Part shown: positions 1 to 8,717 of the stretch, piece by piece | Position numbering within the stretch: the first letter of the stretch is position 1 | Layout of the letters: every line of letters starts with the position of its first letter | Assembly (NCBI GenBank): GCA_903862465.1 | Contig: CAIOYH010000184.1 | Span: forward strand, 1 to 40,711 | From: an uncultured bacterium | GTDB lineage: Bacteria; Bacteroidota; Bacteroidia; Bacteroidales; CAIWKO01 | DNA length: 40,711 nt | Direction of reading: 5' to 3' | Position numbers and translations under genes: made by a program | The notes under the pieces: model-generated | Told to the model about the DNA's origin: nothing | Seen by the model: only the letters and a program-made list of their open reading frames with translations | Database searches by the model: none

Positions 1-123
1 GGAGCATATTTTGAAAAAGTTAATGACAAACTAGTCCTAAGGATAGCTCTTAATAAGAAAAGAAGAGCGTGGTTTTCTGGATTGTGGAATTATGGCAAAG
101 AGTATGATTTCCCCTTTCAATAA
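1..123 (+). CDS. 3' end of an unidentified protein (partial)
   Basis: An open frame runs from base 1 to a TAA stop at 121-123, giving the last 40 residues of a protein whose start lies outside the window. The peptide is basic and aromatic (it contains KKRRAWFSGLWNYG and ends DFPFQ). It is too short to assign to a family. The frame is absent from the ORF track because it has no start codon here. It converges on the metallophosphoesterase gene at 708, with a repeat-filled gap between them. That this is coding is an inference from the clean frame up to the edge. Confidence 0.5.
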   Translation, partial: GAYFEKVNDKLVLRIALNKKRRAWFSGLWNYGKEYDFPFQ

Positions 124-259
124 TCTAATGCGGAATCTGGGATTAAGTCATTCGGATACTGTGTGTGCGGGACAGGCTGTTGGTCATCCATGGTGGAGGG
201 TTGACATAAACCCCTCATTTATAGTGCTTCGGGGATAAACTACTATACACAAAGGGCGA

Positions 260-469
260 TGAAGTAGATATTATGCGCACTTGACTAAATATTATGGACA
301 CTTAAGTAAATATTATGGACACTTGACTAGATATTTTGCTCTCTTAAGTAGATATTATAGACACTTGACTAGATATTTTGCTCTCTTAAGTAGATATTAT
401 GGACGCTTGACTAGATATTTTGCTCTCTTAAGTAGATATTTTGGACACTTGACTAAAGATTACGAATCG
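260..469. repeat. 21-bp tandem array 1 (about 10 units)
   Basis: Ten consecutive 21-bp units in perfect register. The conserved core is close to TAGATATT; two unit types alternate (TTGACTA... and TTAAGTA...), giving a 42-bp higher-order period. The ORF listed at 281-478 is only this repeat read as seven-residue units. It is one of five arrays in the window that share the period but not the sequence. Confidence 0.95.
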
Positions 470-590
470 AGAATTTAATAAACAGTTCATTTACAGCCCA
501 TAAGATTGACAGGTAAAAAATCGTTCTCTTAATTGGTGAAAGGATTAGCGTTGGGTATGTATGGTCGGGAGGCTTCAATAATTGAAAAGG

Positions 591-645
591 GATTTAGGCA
601 GCGCCAAAAAGATAGAGGTGGCAGAAGTGGGAATCACTGCCGAAC
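591..645 (-). repeat. Dispersed intergenic repeat R1, copy 1
   Basis: On the minus strand this reads GTTCGGCAGTG...CTGCC...TATCTTTTT..GC..TGCCTAAAT. It matches the copies at 17027-17167, 24080-24211 and 28911-28962. It lies 120 bases from array 1. The rest of 124-707 shows no gene. A motif GATACTGTGTG-GCGGGACA at about 155-174 recurs upstream of array 3 at about 12024-12043. Confidence 0.75.
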
Positions 646-707
646 TACTGCCTTATGTTAATGGGGTGTATTCAATGATTTTCAATAGATATGCTGTTGA
701 AAACAAA

Positions 708-2360
708 TCAATATACTTTAATAAATTTATCAGAATAGATTGACTCTTTAGTTTCTATGAGTACGGTGTAAACTCCGTTGGGCAGGTTTCCGGTATTTAT
801 CTTCAGATTGGTAGATGTACTAAACGTATCCGTATATACCTCTTGCCCCATGGTGTTATAGATTTTTATTATAGCATTTTGCGTAGCCATATCCGTTAGG
901 GAAACATACAGAACATTGGCACTTGGATTGGGATATAGATTCATTTTGGTTATTGCTTTTACGGGCGGAACATTCAAAGTGGAGCAATCGCCAATGGTAT
1001 AGCTGAACGCCACTTCGCGGTTGTGATGGACGCCGCTTAGGGTGTCGATGGGCAAATAGGCGCGCACAAAGTCAACTTTGACACAAACGGGCGAAACCGT
1101 AACGCGCAAATGTCCGGAGCCACCAATGGTGTCGGCGGTGTAAGCATCGGCATTTGCCACCATACCTATCTCGTAAGTGGAATCTGATGGCATGGGCACT
1201 TCCTGATAAATGACACCGCCCAACTCCTCATGGGCGAACAAATGGTCGTGGCCCTGAAAGAAAATATTTACACCATTGTCCACAAACAATTGATGAATGG
1301 GTTTTGCCCATCCGGGACGTTTGGTGGTGAAACCAAAGGTGGTTCCATTATTTTCGTAGCCTCCCCACTCGTAGAAATGCGCTTGCACAGCACCACCTCT
1401 GCCTTCGCCGCTCACATGATGGGCAAAAACAAATTTATATTGCGCGGTGCTGCCTTCGAGGGTGTTCTTTAACCATGTATATTGCGGCAAACCGATGGTC
1501 CAATCCCATTTAACAGGCTTTTCGGTAGTGTCGTTATCATAGCGGTAAACATCCATCACCACAAACAAGGCATTTCCCCAAGTCCATGCGTAGTAGTTTT
1601 CCGGTTGCCCCATGCCATACCCTTCGTGAAGGGTGTCGCCGGTGTAAAAACTGTTGGGGACAGGGTTGGCAAAATATTTTTTACGTGCCAAGGTTGCGTA
1701 AATGCCTAAATTGTTGGGAGGGGTTTGCAATAAGTAATAGCGTTTCTCGCCTTCGTGGTTTCCAACGCAGAAATAATAGGGAATGGAATGACAAATGCTG
1801 CCTAATAAGGGACGATAGACCTTGTGCAAGGAATCGACCTGAGCGGATGTGATGGTGAAAGGATTATGATCGTCGCCATAGGTATCGCCCATGTCAATCA
1901 TAAAGTCAGGATGGTCGGCGGCTTGATTGGCAAGGGCAATTTTGTATTCGTTTTCGCAACCCTTTTTATCGTAAAGATGTACATCGGCTTCCACGGTAAA
2001 GGTGAAGGTGCTGCCTACAGCGCGTTGGGTGTAGAAACTATGCTCTGTTCCCATCAAATAGGTGCCTACACCCGTTTGGCGATAGCGTGTGCGATAATAA
2101 TATTTGGTGTTGGGTTGCAGATTTGTCAAATCAATATGATTGGGAATGTTCACAACATTGGTTATAGGCGTGGTGCTTTGGGAATAGTTGCCTGAAATGG
2201 TTCCGTATTCGGCATATACATCCACATGTTGATTGAATAAAAGGCTTAGGTTGATGGAAACATCGGTGGGTCTGCCTAAGATTTCGGAATAGGTTTGACT
2301 GTATCCATAATTTAACCCCAATAGGGTAAAAAACACAATAAGTTTGAAGATTGTTTTCAT
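708..2360 (-). CDS. Secreted purple acid phosphatase-like metallophosphoesterase with T9SS tail
   Basis: Predicted secreted phosphoesterase of 550 residues. A signal peptide (to about residue 21, ending GYSQ) is followed by a fibronectin-III-like domain (about 25-115) and a calcineurin-type metallophosphoesterase domain (about 118-390). Metal-ligand motifs seen in order are EADVHLYD, DMGDTYGDD, GNHEGE, FAHHVSG and QGHDH, so the active site looks complete. The last 75 residues (LYPNPSANVLYVSL ... GVYTVLIET) form a T9SS type A sorting domain, implying export through the outer membrane. Fn3 plus metallophosphoesterase is the purple acid phosphatase layout, but the substrate cannot be read from sequence. 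It is last in a minus-strand series of five T9SS cargo genes and is a paralogue of the gene at 8718. The 5' leader region holds repeat R2. Confidence 0.88.
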   Translation of the reverse strand: MKTIFKLIVFFTLLGLNYGYSQTYSEILGRPTDVSINLSLLFNQHVDVYAEYGTISGNYSQSTTPITNVVNIPNHIDLTNLQPNTKYYYRTRYRQTGVGTYLMGTEHSFYTQRAVGSTFTFTVEADVHLYDKKGCENEYKIALANQAADHPDFMIDMGDTYGDDHNPFTITSAQVDSLHKVYRPLLGSICHSIPYYFCVGNHEGEKRYYLLQTPPNNLGIYATLARKKYFANPVPNSFYTGDTLHEGYGMGQPENYYAWTWGNALFVVMDVYRYDNDTTEKPVKWDWTIGLPQYTWLKNTLEGSTAQYKFVFAHHVSGEGRGGAVQAHFYEWGGYENNGTTFGFTTKRPGWAKPIHQLFVDNGVNIFFQGHDHLFAHEELGGVIYQEVPMPSDSTYEIGMVANADAYTADTIGGSGHLRVTVSPVCVKVDFVRAYLPIDTLSGVHHNREVAFSYTIGDCSTLNVPPVKAITKMNLYPNPSANVLYVSLTDMATQNAIIKIYNTMGQEVYTDTFSTSTNLKINTGNLPNGVYTVLIETKESIYSDKFIKVY

Positions 2361-2407
2361 TGGTTTCGATTTTGAGTTGATATGATTATTGGTTTATTGA
2401 TTTATCA

Positions 2408-2526
2408 GGAGTTCTATAAATTGCTTTTTCATCGTTGGACTTCAATTTTTAAAATGCTCATTTACATTAGTAAACTCCGCTTTTAAAAATCTTGTCCGCC
2501 TCGAAAAATCTAATTTTTAGAACCCC
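2408..2526. repeat. 119-bp MITE-like repeat R2, copy 1
   Basis: 119 bp with imperfect terminal inverted repeats: the left end GGAGTTCTATAAATT is close to the reverse complement of the right end AATTTTTAGAACCCC (13 of 15 positions). The copy at 6299-6417 has the same length and roughly 90% identity. It carries an internal near-palindrome around TTTACATTAGTAAA. It lies 47 bases upstream of the gene ending at 708. Confidence 0.85.
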
Positions 2527-2664
2527 TCTTATGATTTTACTATACTAAGGTCTGTTTTGTTGAAAATGGTAGGATTTGAGTAAAAAACCTTCATAACGCA
2601 GAATAACTGATATTTAGATTACATATTATAAAGTTTAAATAATTCCAAACATAGTTTGAAACGG

Positions 2665-2770
2665 ATTTCACGAAGCCTAACTTGCATTTCATGGAGCCTA
2701 ATTCAGATTTCACGAAGCCTAACTTGCATTTCACCGAGCCTAACTTACGTTTTATGGAGCCTAACATGGA
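2665..2770. repeat. 21-bp tandem array 2 (5 units)
   Basis: Five units of exactly 21 bp with core TTTCA..GAGCCTAA, fading into unique sequence after 2770. It lies just downstream of the arylsulfotransferase-like gene that stops at 2790. The track ORFs at 2591-2824 and 2682-3008 are the two strands of this repeat. Confidence 0.93.
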
Positions 2771-2789
2771 TTTTGATGTTATTACGGTT

Positions 2790-4460
2790 TTATTGTTTGA
2801 CGATTTTGAGTGTTTGAATGGCACGGTTCGCTGTTATTTTCAGGAAGTAAATTCCTTGTGTGAGGGAAGAAAAGTCTTGTTTTTCAATATTGGTTCCTTG
2901 CCACATAACTTTGCCTATCACGTTGGACAGTTCATAGGTTTCCTCACCTGTTTTATTGGTCATATTAATTTTATTGGTGAATGGATTCGGATAGCATTGC
3001 ATGTTTGATGACTTATTTGTGTAGGATTGAACTCCAATCGGACTCAATTCTATCACGTCGCCGGGCGTCAAAATGTGTCCTGTAAAGCCTGCATAGGTGG
3101 TTGGATAGCGATACACTCTAAACACGGAATTCATTTTCTCTTCGGGACGGACGGGATTGTTCGGGATAGTATCTCCTTGAATCAAGGGACCTGTATTGTC
3201 TGTTGGGCTCACATATTTCCATACGATTTGTCCGGCAGCAGTAACTTCGTAAAAGGTACCAAAAGGACCTGCATCTATCAAGGTATTGCCATTTGGCAGA
3301 CGTTGAGCACCTGAAATATCATGAGCAAAAACGGTATCGGGGGATGTCAAAGAATAGCTCCATGCGAAGTTGGTTGGTGCGAATGCTTGTCCGGTAGTAT
3401 ATGCATAATTTCCACTGACATCAACGGGAGGCGTGATTTCGTCTACAGTTGAATAATTGCGATTGACACCATTATTAAAACATAAAAGATTGCCGGCTCC
3501 CGGGCAGTCAGATTTTATCCATTCTACATCGTGTTGTTCAAAATATTTTTGGTTTGAAGTATTTCCGATTCCATAACATAATGGATTGCCCCAACGATAT
3601 ATCAAATCGCCACCTTTACCTCTGATTCCACCTGCATGAGAAGCCGATTGGGCGGTTGTAGTGCTATGGTCAACCACCCACAACTCGCTGTTGCCACGCA
3701 CACTCATAACAATTTGGTCGAAAGCTGCATTGTAGTCAATACAATTCATGTGATTCCAAAACAGAGGTTTGGTCCTGTGGTCGCCGGCGCAATCAATTAG
3801 TTCAGGATGGGCACTTGGAACCCCGTAATTTGATTTTGTTGCATCATGATTTTGAACCAAATGATCCCACACATGCCATTGCCAAACGACGGTTCCACCG
3901 GTTGGATAGGTAGGTTGGATTTCAATGATACAATCGGGTAAAATAAATCCTTTTTGATGTACATCAGACTGAAACGTAGCTGTGTCAAATCCTGCAGCTT
4001 CCACTTCTGCCAAAGTCTTTTTTTCGACCACTAGCATGATGATGTTTCCGTTGGGCAACTTTTTAATATCATGATGTTGCATATAAGTAGAAGTGGAATA
4101 ATCCATGCTCCATACCAAATTATCGTCCCAATCGTATTCTTCAATTCTGCCGCCTTCACCACCACCTGTGCCGAGGTTTCCTTGCGTCATGCAGGTGCGT
4201 AACAGATGTCCATTTTCTAATAAATAAACCGCTTGACCGGGCGCATAGGTGCTGTGAGTCCATTCGTGCAGCTTTTGTCCTTTGTTATTAATCAAATAGG
4301 TCATAGTGTTTTGCTTGGGAGCGAACAAGGTATAACCTTTGAAAGTTTGGTTTGTGTCGTTAATCAACACGCCTAATGTTTGTGCATGTAAGCCAATTAT
4401 ACTAGCATTAGTTAGTATAATGATACATACAAGGGTTGAGATAATTTGTTTTGTTTTCAT
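2790..4460 (-). CDS. Secreted arylsulfotransferase-like (ASST family) protein with T9SS tail
   Basis: 556 residues. Signal peptide to about residue 27. The body has the repeated blades of the ASST beta-propeller family: GYTLFAPKQN, EYDWDDNLVW, HHDIKKLPNGNIIML, VWQWHVWDH, EQHDVEWIK and QRLPNGNTLID. Known ASSTs move sulfate between phenols through a catalytic histidine. Several conserved-looking histidines are present here (HHD, DHLVQNHD, EQHD, FAHD), but which is catalytic cannot be told without alignment. The C-terminus (CYPNPFTNKINM ... GIYFLKI) is a T9SS sorting domain. It is 27 bases from its paralogue at 4488, so the two are probably cotranscribed. It could instead be a non-enzymatic propeller; many Bacteroidota members are only annotated by fold. 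Confidence 0.8.
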   Translation of the reverse strand: MKTKQIISTLVCIIILTNASIIGLHAQTLGVLINDTNQTFKGYTLFAPKQNTMTYLINNKGQKLHEWTHSTYAPGQAVYLLENGHLLRTCMTQGNLGTGGGEGGRIEEYDWDDNLVWSMDYSTSTYMQHHDIKKLPNGNIIMLVVEKKTLAEVEAAGFDTATFQSDVHQKGFILPDCIIEIQPTYPTGGTVVWQWHVWDHLVQNHDATKSNYGVPSAHPELIDCAGDHRTKPLFWNHMNCIDYNAAFDQIVMSVRGNSELWVVDHSTTTAQSASHAGGIRGKGGDLIYRWGNPLCYGIGNTSNQKYFEQHDVEWIKSDCPGAGNLLCFNNGVNRNYSTVDEITPPVDVSGNYAYTTGQAFAPTNFAWSYSLTSPDTVFAHDISGAQRLPNGNTLIDAGPFGTFYEVTAAGQIVWKYVSPTDNTGPLIQGDTIPNNPVRPEEKMNSVFRVYRYPTTYAGFTGHILTPGDVIELSPIGVQSYTNKSSNMQCYPNPFTNKINMTNKTGEETYELSNVIGKVMWQGTNIEKQDFSSLTQGIYFLKITANRAIQTLKIVKQ

Positions 4461-4487
4461 AAGGTTGAATTTATTATAGTGTATATA

Positions 4488-6281
4488 TTAATGTATATAA
4501 ATCATCTTTTTACATAATTGGACATTGTTGGCTTTCAATACATAGAAATATGTTCCGCTTGGAAGCCTCATGCCGTTATCATTTGTGCCATCCCATTCGA
4601 CGGTATAATTTCCCTGCGAGTAATTTTTATTCAGCAGCGATTTTACTTGATTGCCTGAAAAATCATAGATAACAACATTAATATGTTTATACTCGGAGAT
4701 ATTGAATGCGATAGTAGTTTTATCTGAAAAAGGATTGGGATAATTTTGATTCAGGATGTCCTCGGGCGTGATGTAATCATCGCTGGGTTCTTTGCCCGTG
4801 AGGTCTGCGGGAGTGTAGTAATCAGGTGTAGCGCTTGTCATGGTGTTGCCGGGAGTTAAATCATGACCTGCTAATGCAGGATGGTCGCTAGTGTAACGAT
4901 ACGCGCGGAACACACCATTATAGGTAGGATAGTTATCCACTTTAATCTTCTTGATACCATCACGTGTCATTGGATTTATATATTCCCAAACGATGGAAGT
5001 ATCGGAAGGTTTCACTTCAAAGAAATGTCCGTCGTTCATGGAACATATCATGGTGTTGCCATTTGGCAAACGTTGTGCACTCGAACCAATAGTACTATAG
5101 AAAGACGTATTGTTTTTACTCGAAAATGTCCAAACAATTTGTTTCGAGACATTCTTTTTTTCTTTCATCAGATTTGCATCGGGCGAATTCACTATGGTAT
5201 AACCCGCATCCGGTGGATTGACAAAGGCTCCTGTATTTGTTCCTGAAGAATTCAAATATGGATTAATTTCAACAATATAGGATTGAGGGGTTAGTTCGAA
5301 CAAGTTTTCGGCATTATTGAATATCATGAAGTTTCCGGCGCCCGGGAGTCCCGGTTTTATCCATTGTATGTCGTGCGAACCACCCAATTGTTTTTGCCCG
5401 GCAGTTGCCTTTTCCCAATTTGCCAAAACCGAAGGAGGACTTCCACGATCATATTTGGCTGGGTCGCCAAAGCGGTATTTAAAATCTCCCAAACTGCTTG
5501 CCGCAAGTGTAATGCTGCTATCGGGATCGTTGGGCATAAAGGTATTGCCATGATCAATCACATAAAACTCGCCATGCACAGAATTAATGACAATCAAATC
5601 TAAACCTTGATTATAATCTAAGGAATTGCAATGTATCCAATCGCTTTTTACGGGATTGCCCGTAATATTCAAATCTATCCTTCCCGGGGTGTTGACAATA
5701 ACGCCATAGGTAGGCAGGGCAGGATACATATCTTGAACCACATGATTGAAAAACCACCATTCCCAAATCACAGTTCCTGCTCTGTTTACCTCAACAATGC
5801 AATCCATTTGAGGATTCGTATAGGTTTGAGAGGCATCGCATCCTGCTGCCAAACATTGAGCCGAAGTCAAATCTTTATTTGCAATAAAGATAAAGGTGGA
5901 ATCGCCCAACTTTGTATTATATATCTTTGCAAAATCGTGATGACCATGATAATTGGTTCTAGTTTCGGTATATTCCCAAACGATATTGCCATTCCAATCC
6001 AACTCACGCCATACATTTTGATTGCTTGGATTTCCGCCTACGGCATCTAATATGGTTCCTGCTTCTGTAAATCGAGGGTTAGTGCCAATGTTCCATGTGT
6101 GCACCACATGACCTTCCATATCTATTAAATAGGAAGTTCCTCGTGTGCCAAATAAGGTGTAACCATTGTACGCATTGGCTTCATCCCAATAGCGCGTTTC
6201 GGTTTTCACCATAAAACTTTCTTGGGCAATAGCAGCTATTGTCCAAAAGATAATGCTTGATAATAGAATTAGTTTTTTCAT
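4488..6281 (-). CDS. Secreted arylsulfotransferase-like protein with T9SS tail, paralogue of the previous gene
   Basis: 597 residues, signal peptide to about residue 19 (ends AIAQ). It has the same ASST-type propeller blades as its neighbour: GYTLFGTRGTSYLID, ELDWNGNIVWEY, HHDFAKI, VIWEWWFFNHVVQD, SHDIQWIKPG and QRLPNGNTMICS. The tail (NYPNPFSDKTTIAF ... PSGTYFYVLKA) is the FlgD-like form of the T9SS domain. Tandem paralogues suggest duplication and divergence for different substrates. A second R2 repeat starts 18 bases upstream of the start codon, so it lies in the leader or promoter. The sulfotransferase activity is a family inference. Confidence 0.8.
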   Translation of the reverse strand: MKKLILLSSIIFWTIAAIAQESFMVKTETRYWDEANAYNGYTLFGTRGTSYLIDMEGHVVHTWNIGTNPRFTEAGTILDAVGGNPSNQNVWRELDWNGNIVWEYTETRTNYHGHHDFAKIYNTKLGDSTFIFIANKDLTSAQCLAAGCDASQTYTNPQMDCIVEVNRAGTVIWEWWFFNHVVQDMYPALPTYGVIVNTPGRIDLNITGNPVKSDWIHCNSLDYNQGLDLIVINSVHGEFYVIDHGNTFMPNDPDSSITLAASSLGDFKYRFGDPAKYDRGSPPSVLANWEKATAGQKQLGGSHDIQWIKPGLPGAGNFMIFNNAENLFELTPQSYIVEINPYLNSSGTNTGAFVNPPDAGYTIVNSPDANLMKEKKNVSKQIVWTFSSKNNTSFYSTIGSSAQRLPNGNTMICSMNDGHFFEVKPSDTSIVWEYINPMTRDGIKKIKVDNYPTYNGVFRAYRYTSDHPALAGHDLTPGNTMTSATPDYYTPADLTGKEPSDDYITPEDILNQNYPNPFSDKTTIAFNISEYKHINVVIYDFSGNQVKSLLNKNYSQGNYTVEWDGTNDNGMRLPSGTYFYVLKANNVQLCKKMIYIH

Positions 6282-6298
6282 ATTGCTGATTTATTTAC

Positions 6299-6417
6299 GG
6301 GATTCTACAAATTGCTTTTTCATCGTTGGCCTTCGATTTTTAAAATGCTCATTTACTTGAGTAAACTGCGCTTTTAAAAACCTTGTCCGCCTTGAAAAAT
6401 CTAATTTTTAGAACCCC
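6299..6417. repeat. 119-bp MITE-like repeat R2, copy 2
   Basis: Same length and about 90% identical to 2408-2526. Ends GGGATTCTACAAATT and AATTTTTAGAACCCC are imperfect inverted repeats. It includes the near-palindrome TTTACTTGAGTAAA. One end overlaps the last codons of the gene at 6408: the stop codon and final residues of that protein come from the repeat. Confidence 0.87.
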
Positions 6418-8693
6418 TCATTAATTAATATCATTTTTTTTGTGATGAGTTGATTGTCGAATTGCATTTTGCACATATAAATTCCGTTAGGATAATTCTT
6501 AGCATTCCATTGATAGCTATGGAGTCCGCCAGATAATGTTTCATTTACCAGCGTGGTTACCAATTGCCCAAGTGGGTTATATATACTTAATGTAACATTT
6601 TTAGCTTCCGAAAGGGTAAATTGAATCGTGGTAGCAGTGGTAAAAGGGTTCGGAAAGTTTTGGTATAGTTGAATACCTGATGGGGAATTTCCTTCATTAT
6701 TATTTATGCTCGTTAAAGAACTATCATATTTTCTGGCGACTCTAAACCCGATATGATAATAGGGATGATTAGGGTCTTGAGGTCCACGGTAATAGGATGG
6801 ATTACGATTGGATATGCGAGAGTGTCCATCATTTTTAGCGGAAACCATAAGCCCATTATACCAGTTTCCCCCACGCATGCCACGATATGGTTTCCCATCG
6901 GGCATAATAAAACCTGTCGTTGGACCTGTTGGGTTATCAAAAGGACTGGTGCTATAATACGTTTGACCGTACCAATCGTTGATTAGTTCCCATGCATTGC
7001 CTTGCATATCATACAACCCATAACCATTGGCACCATCTAAGGTTTGGAAAGAGGTGGCTGTTGAGAGCCAGTTGTAATCGGATTTTTGTTTTAAAGTTCC
7101 ATTGTAGAATCCGGCGGGCGTTGTATAAGGATACAATGCGATGTTGGTACTTTCGTAGGGGTCGCCTGAGTTGGGTAGGTTTGCCCTTGTGGGTTCAATA
7201 CTATCGCCGCAGGCATAATTATAATAAGGGCTAGTATGTCCACCTCTTCCTGCCCATTCCCACTCAGCTTCAGTTGGGAGACGATACCCATTCTTGGTGA
7301 AGTCGCAGCTCCATGTGGTGAGATTATAACATTCGTTTAATCCGTTTTGCCGACTCAGCCAATTGCAGAATGCCGCATCGCCAAACCACATACTGCCTAC
7401 CACAGGATGATAAGCACGGAAGTCAGAAATAGTAAAAATAGTGCCATCATATTTTATGCTGTAATAGGAAGCAGTTTTATTTAATAAACAATATACATCC
7501 GTACCACCATGGGCATAAACAGTGTCATTTCTAACTTCTATCAAGCCTGCGAGCAAGCAAGAATTCAAAAATGAAACATACTGTTGGTTGGTTGTTTCCG
7601 TTCTTGACATATAAAAAGAATCTACTTTAACGGAATGTAAAGGGGTTTCGTCGCTTGGATGTCCCGGGTCAACGAAGCCAAAATGGTCGCCCATGCTAAA
7701 GGTATCAGCAGGAATCAAGGCATCTGAAAAGAAGAAATCATTGTTATCTAATCCACCTCTAACCAACAATACATAATCTTTAACGGTTTTGTTATGATAA
7801 GAAACTATGCCATAGCCCGTATGAATATCCCAAGCCTGTGTGGGCGTGTTATACATGCTGGTTGATGACCAAAAATTCCCTGTTTGAATGCCTGTAAAGA
7901 AAGTGTTATCAAATGAAGGGTTCATTTTGTTCACTATGTTCAAAGATTGCAGTTCTTTTATATTCGGTATTCTCCAATCTGTTTTTCCTGCTAAGGAAAA
8001 TGTATTAGCATAAGCCAATGCTTGTTCCCACGTCATGGAATCCTCGGCTTGATTTTTTTGCCAAACTAAGCCCGTATAATTATCTTTAATGGTGCCATTA
8101 CCAACATCCGTGAAATGTGGTACAGAAAATGTGGTAGTTATTGGGGTACGAACGGCTCTGACATGAAATCTCTTATTTCCCCCGGCGCTTACAGTTTCCG
8201 TTTTAGGATGTGCGCCAATGCCTCCGCCTGAATTGCATGCCCATATTTTGGTTGTATCGTCCACACGTTTTTCACTTGTCCACCAATAGTCAGCAAGTGT
8301 CTTTTTAAAATAAACTGTATCGAGCGCAGGATTGATATGATTGAAATGATGGATGCTAAACAGCTCAATGGAAGTTGGCAAACGCCAATCTGTGTATCCT
8401 GCTAAGACAGAATTGTTGCAATAGGTTTTAGCATTCTCATAGGTCATTTCTCCTCCATCTATTTTTTGCCACATCAAGCGGGTGTTGTTATCCGTAATGG
8501 TTCCATCTCCATTATCTGTAAAAGATAGAGGATTGATAACAATATCTGCATCTTCGCCATGCGTAGTCGTATAGCTTGTATTCTGTCCTGTTTCGGGGAG
8601 TTTAAAGGGAAGTAGTTTTTGAGCTTGAATGCTCGAAACCGATAATCCTATACATATTGTCAGAATTAGCTTTTTTAAGGTAGTCTTCTTCAT
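6408..8693 (-). CDS. Secreted double-DUF1566 plus SUMF1-fold protein with T9SS tail
   Basis: 761 residues. Signal peptide to about residue 24. Two DUF1566 (Lcl C-terminal) modules follow, at about 50-185 and 195-315, each with GDGTITDN / GNGTIKDN, LMWQK / LVWQK and DWRLP / DWRIP. A SUMF1 (formylglycine-generating-enzyme fold) domain spans about 330-675 with FSMGDHFG, YRLPTEAEWEWAGRGG, DMQGNAWEL, RGGNWYNG and GFRVAR. The tail (LYQNFPNPFTTATTIQF ... GIYMCKM) is T9SS type. True sulfatase-activating enzymes have a Cys pair shortly before the GFR motif; here the stretch reads HSRISNRNPSYY with no cysteine. It is therefore probably a binding or structural protein. It sits between the phosphatase and the ASST-like genes. 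Its stop is contributed by repeat R2. Confidence 0.8.
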   Translation of the reverse strand: MKKTTLKKLILTICIGLSVSSIQAQKLLPFKLPETGQNTSYTTTHGEDADIVINPLSFTDNGDGTITDNNTRLMWQKIDGGEMTYENAKTYCNNSVLAGYTDWRLPTSIELFSIHHFNHINPALDTVYFKKTLADYWWTSEKRVDDTTKIWACNSGGGIGAHPKTETVSAGGNKRFHVRAVRTPITTTFSVPHFTDVGNGTIKDNYTGLVWQKNQAEDSMTWEQALAYANTFSLAGKTDWRIPNIKELQSLNIVNKMNPSFDNTFFTGIQTGNFWSSTSMYNTPTQAWDIHTGYGIVSYHNKTVKDYVLLVRGGLDNNDFFFSDALIPADTFSMGDHFGFVDPGHPSDETPLHSVKVDSFYMSRTETTNQQYVSFLNSCLLAGLIEVRNDTVYAHGGTDVYCLLNKTASYYSIKYDGTIFTISDFRAYHPVVGSMWFGDAAFCNWLSRQNGLNECYNLTTWSCDFTKNGYRLPTEAEWEWAGRGGHTSPYYNYACGDSIEPTRANLPNSGDPYESTNIALYPYTTPAGFYNGTLKQKSDYNWLSTATSFQTLDGANGYGLYDMQGNAWELINDWYGQTYYSTSPFDNPTGPTTGFIMPDGKPYRGMRGGNWYNGLMVSAKNDGHSRISNRNPSYYRGPQDPNHPYYHIGFRVARKYDSSLTSINNNEGNSPSGIQLYQNFPNPFTTATTIQFTLSEAKNVTLSIYNPLGQLVTTLVNETLSGGLHSYQWNAKNYPNGIYMCKMQFDNQLITKKMILINEGF

Positions 8694-8717
8694 GGTTTTT
8701 GTTCTTTTTTAATATAT

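Noticed and set aside
124-707. Short ORFs in the first gap and other shadow ORFs overlapping real genes
   Set aside because: They lie on the opposite strand or in other frames of convincing genes or in repeats, and show no family motifs.
6408-8693. Sulfatase-maturing formylglycine-generating enzyme
   Set aside because: The catalytic cysteines are missing, and no sulfatase gene is nearby.
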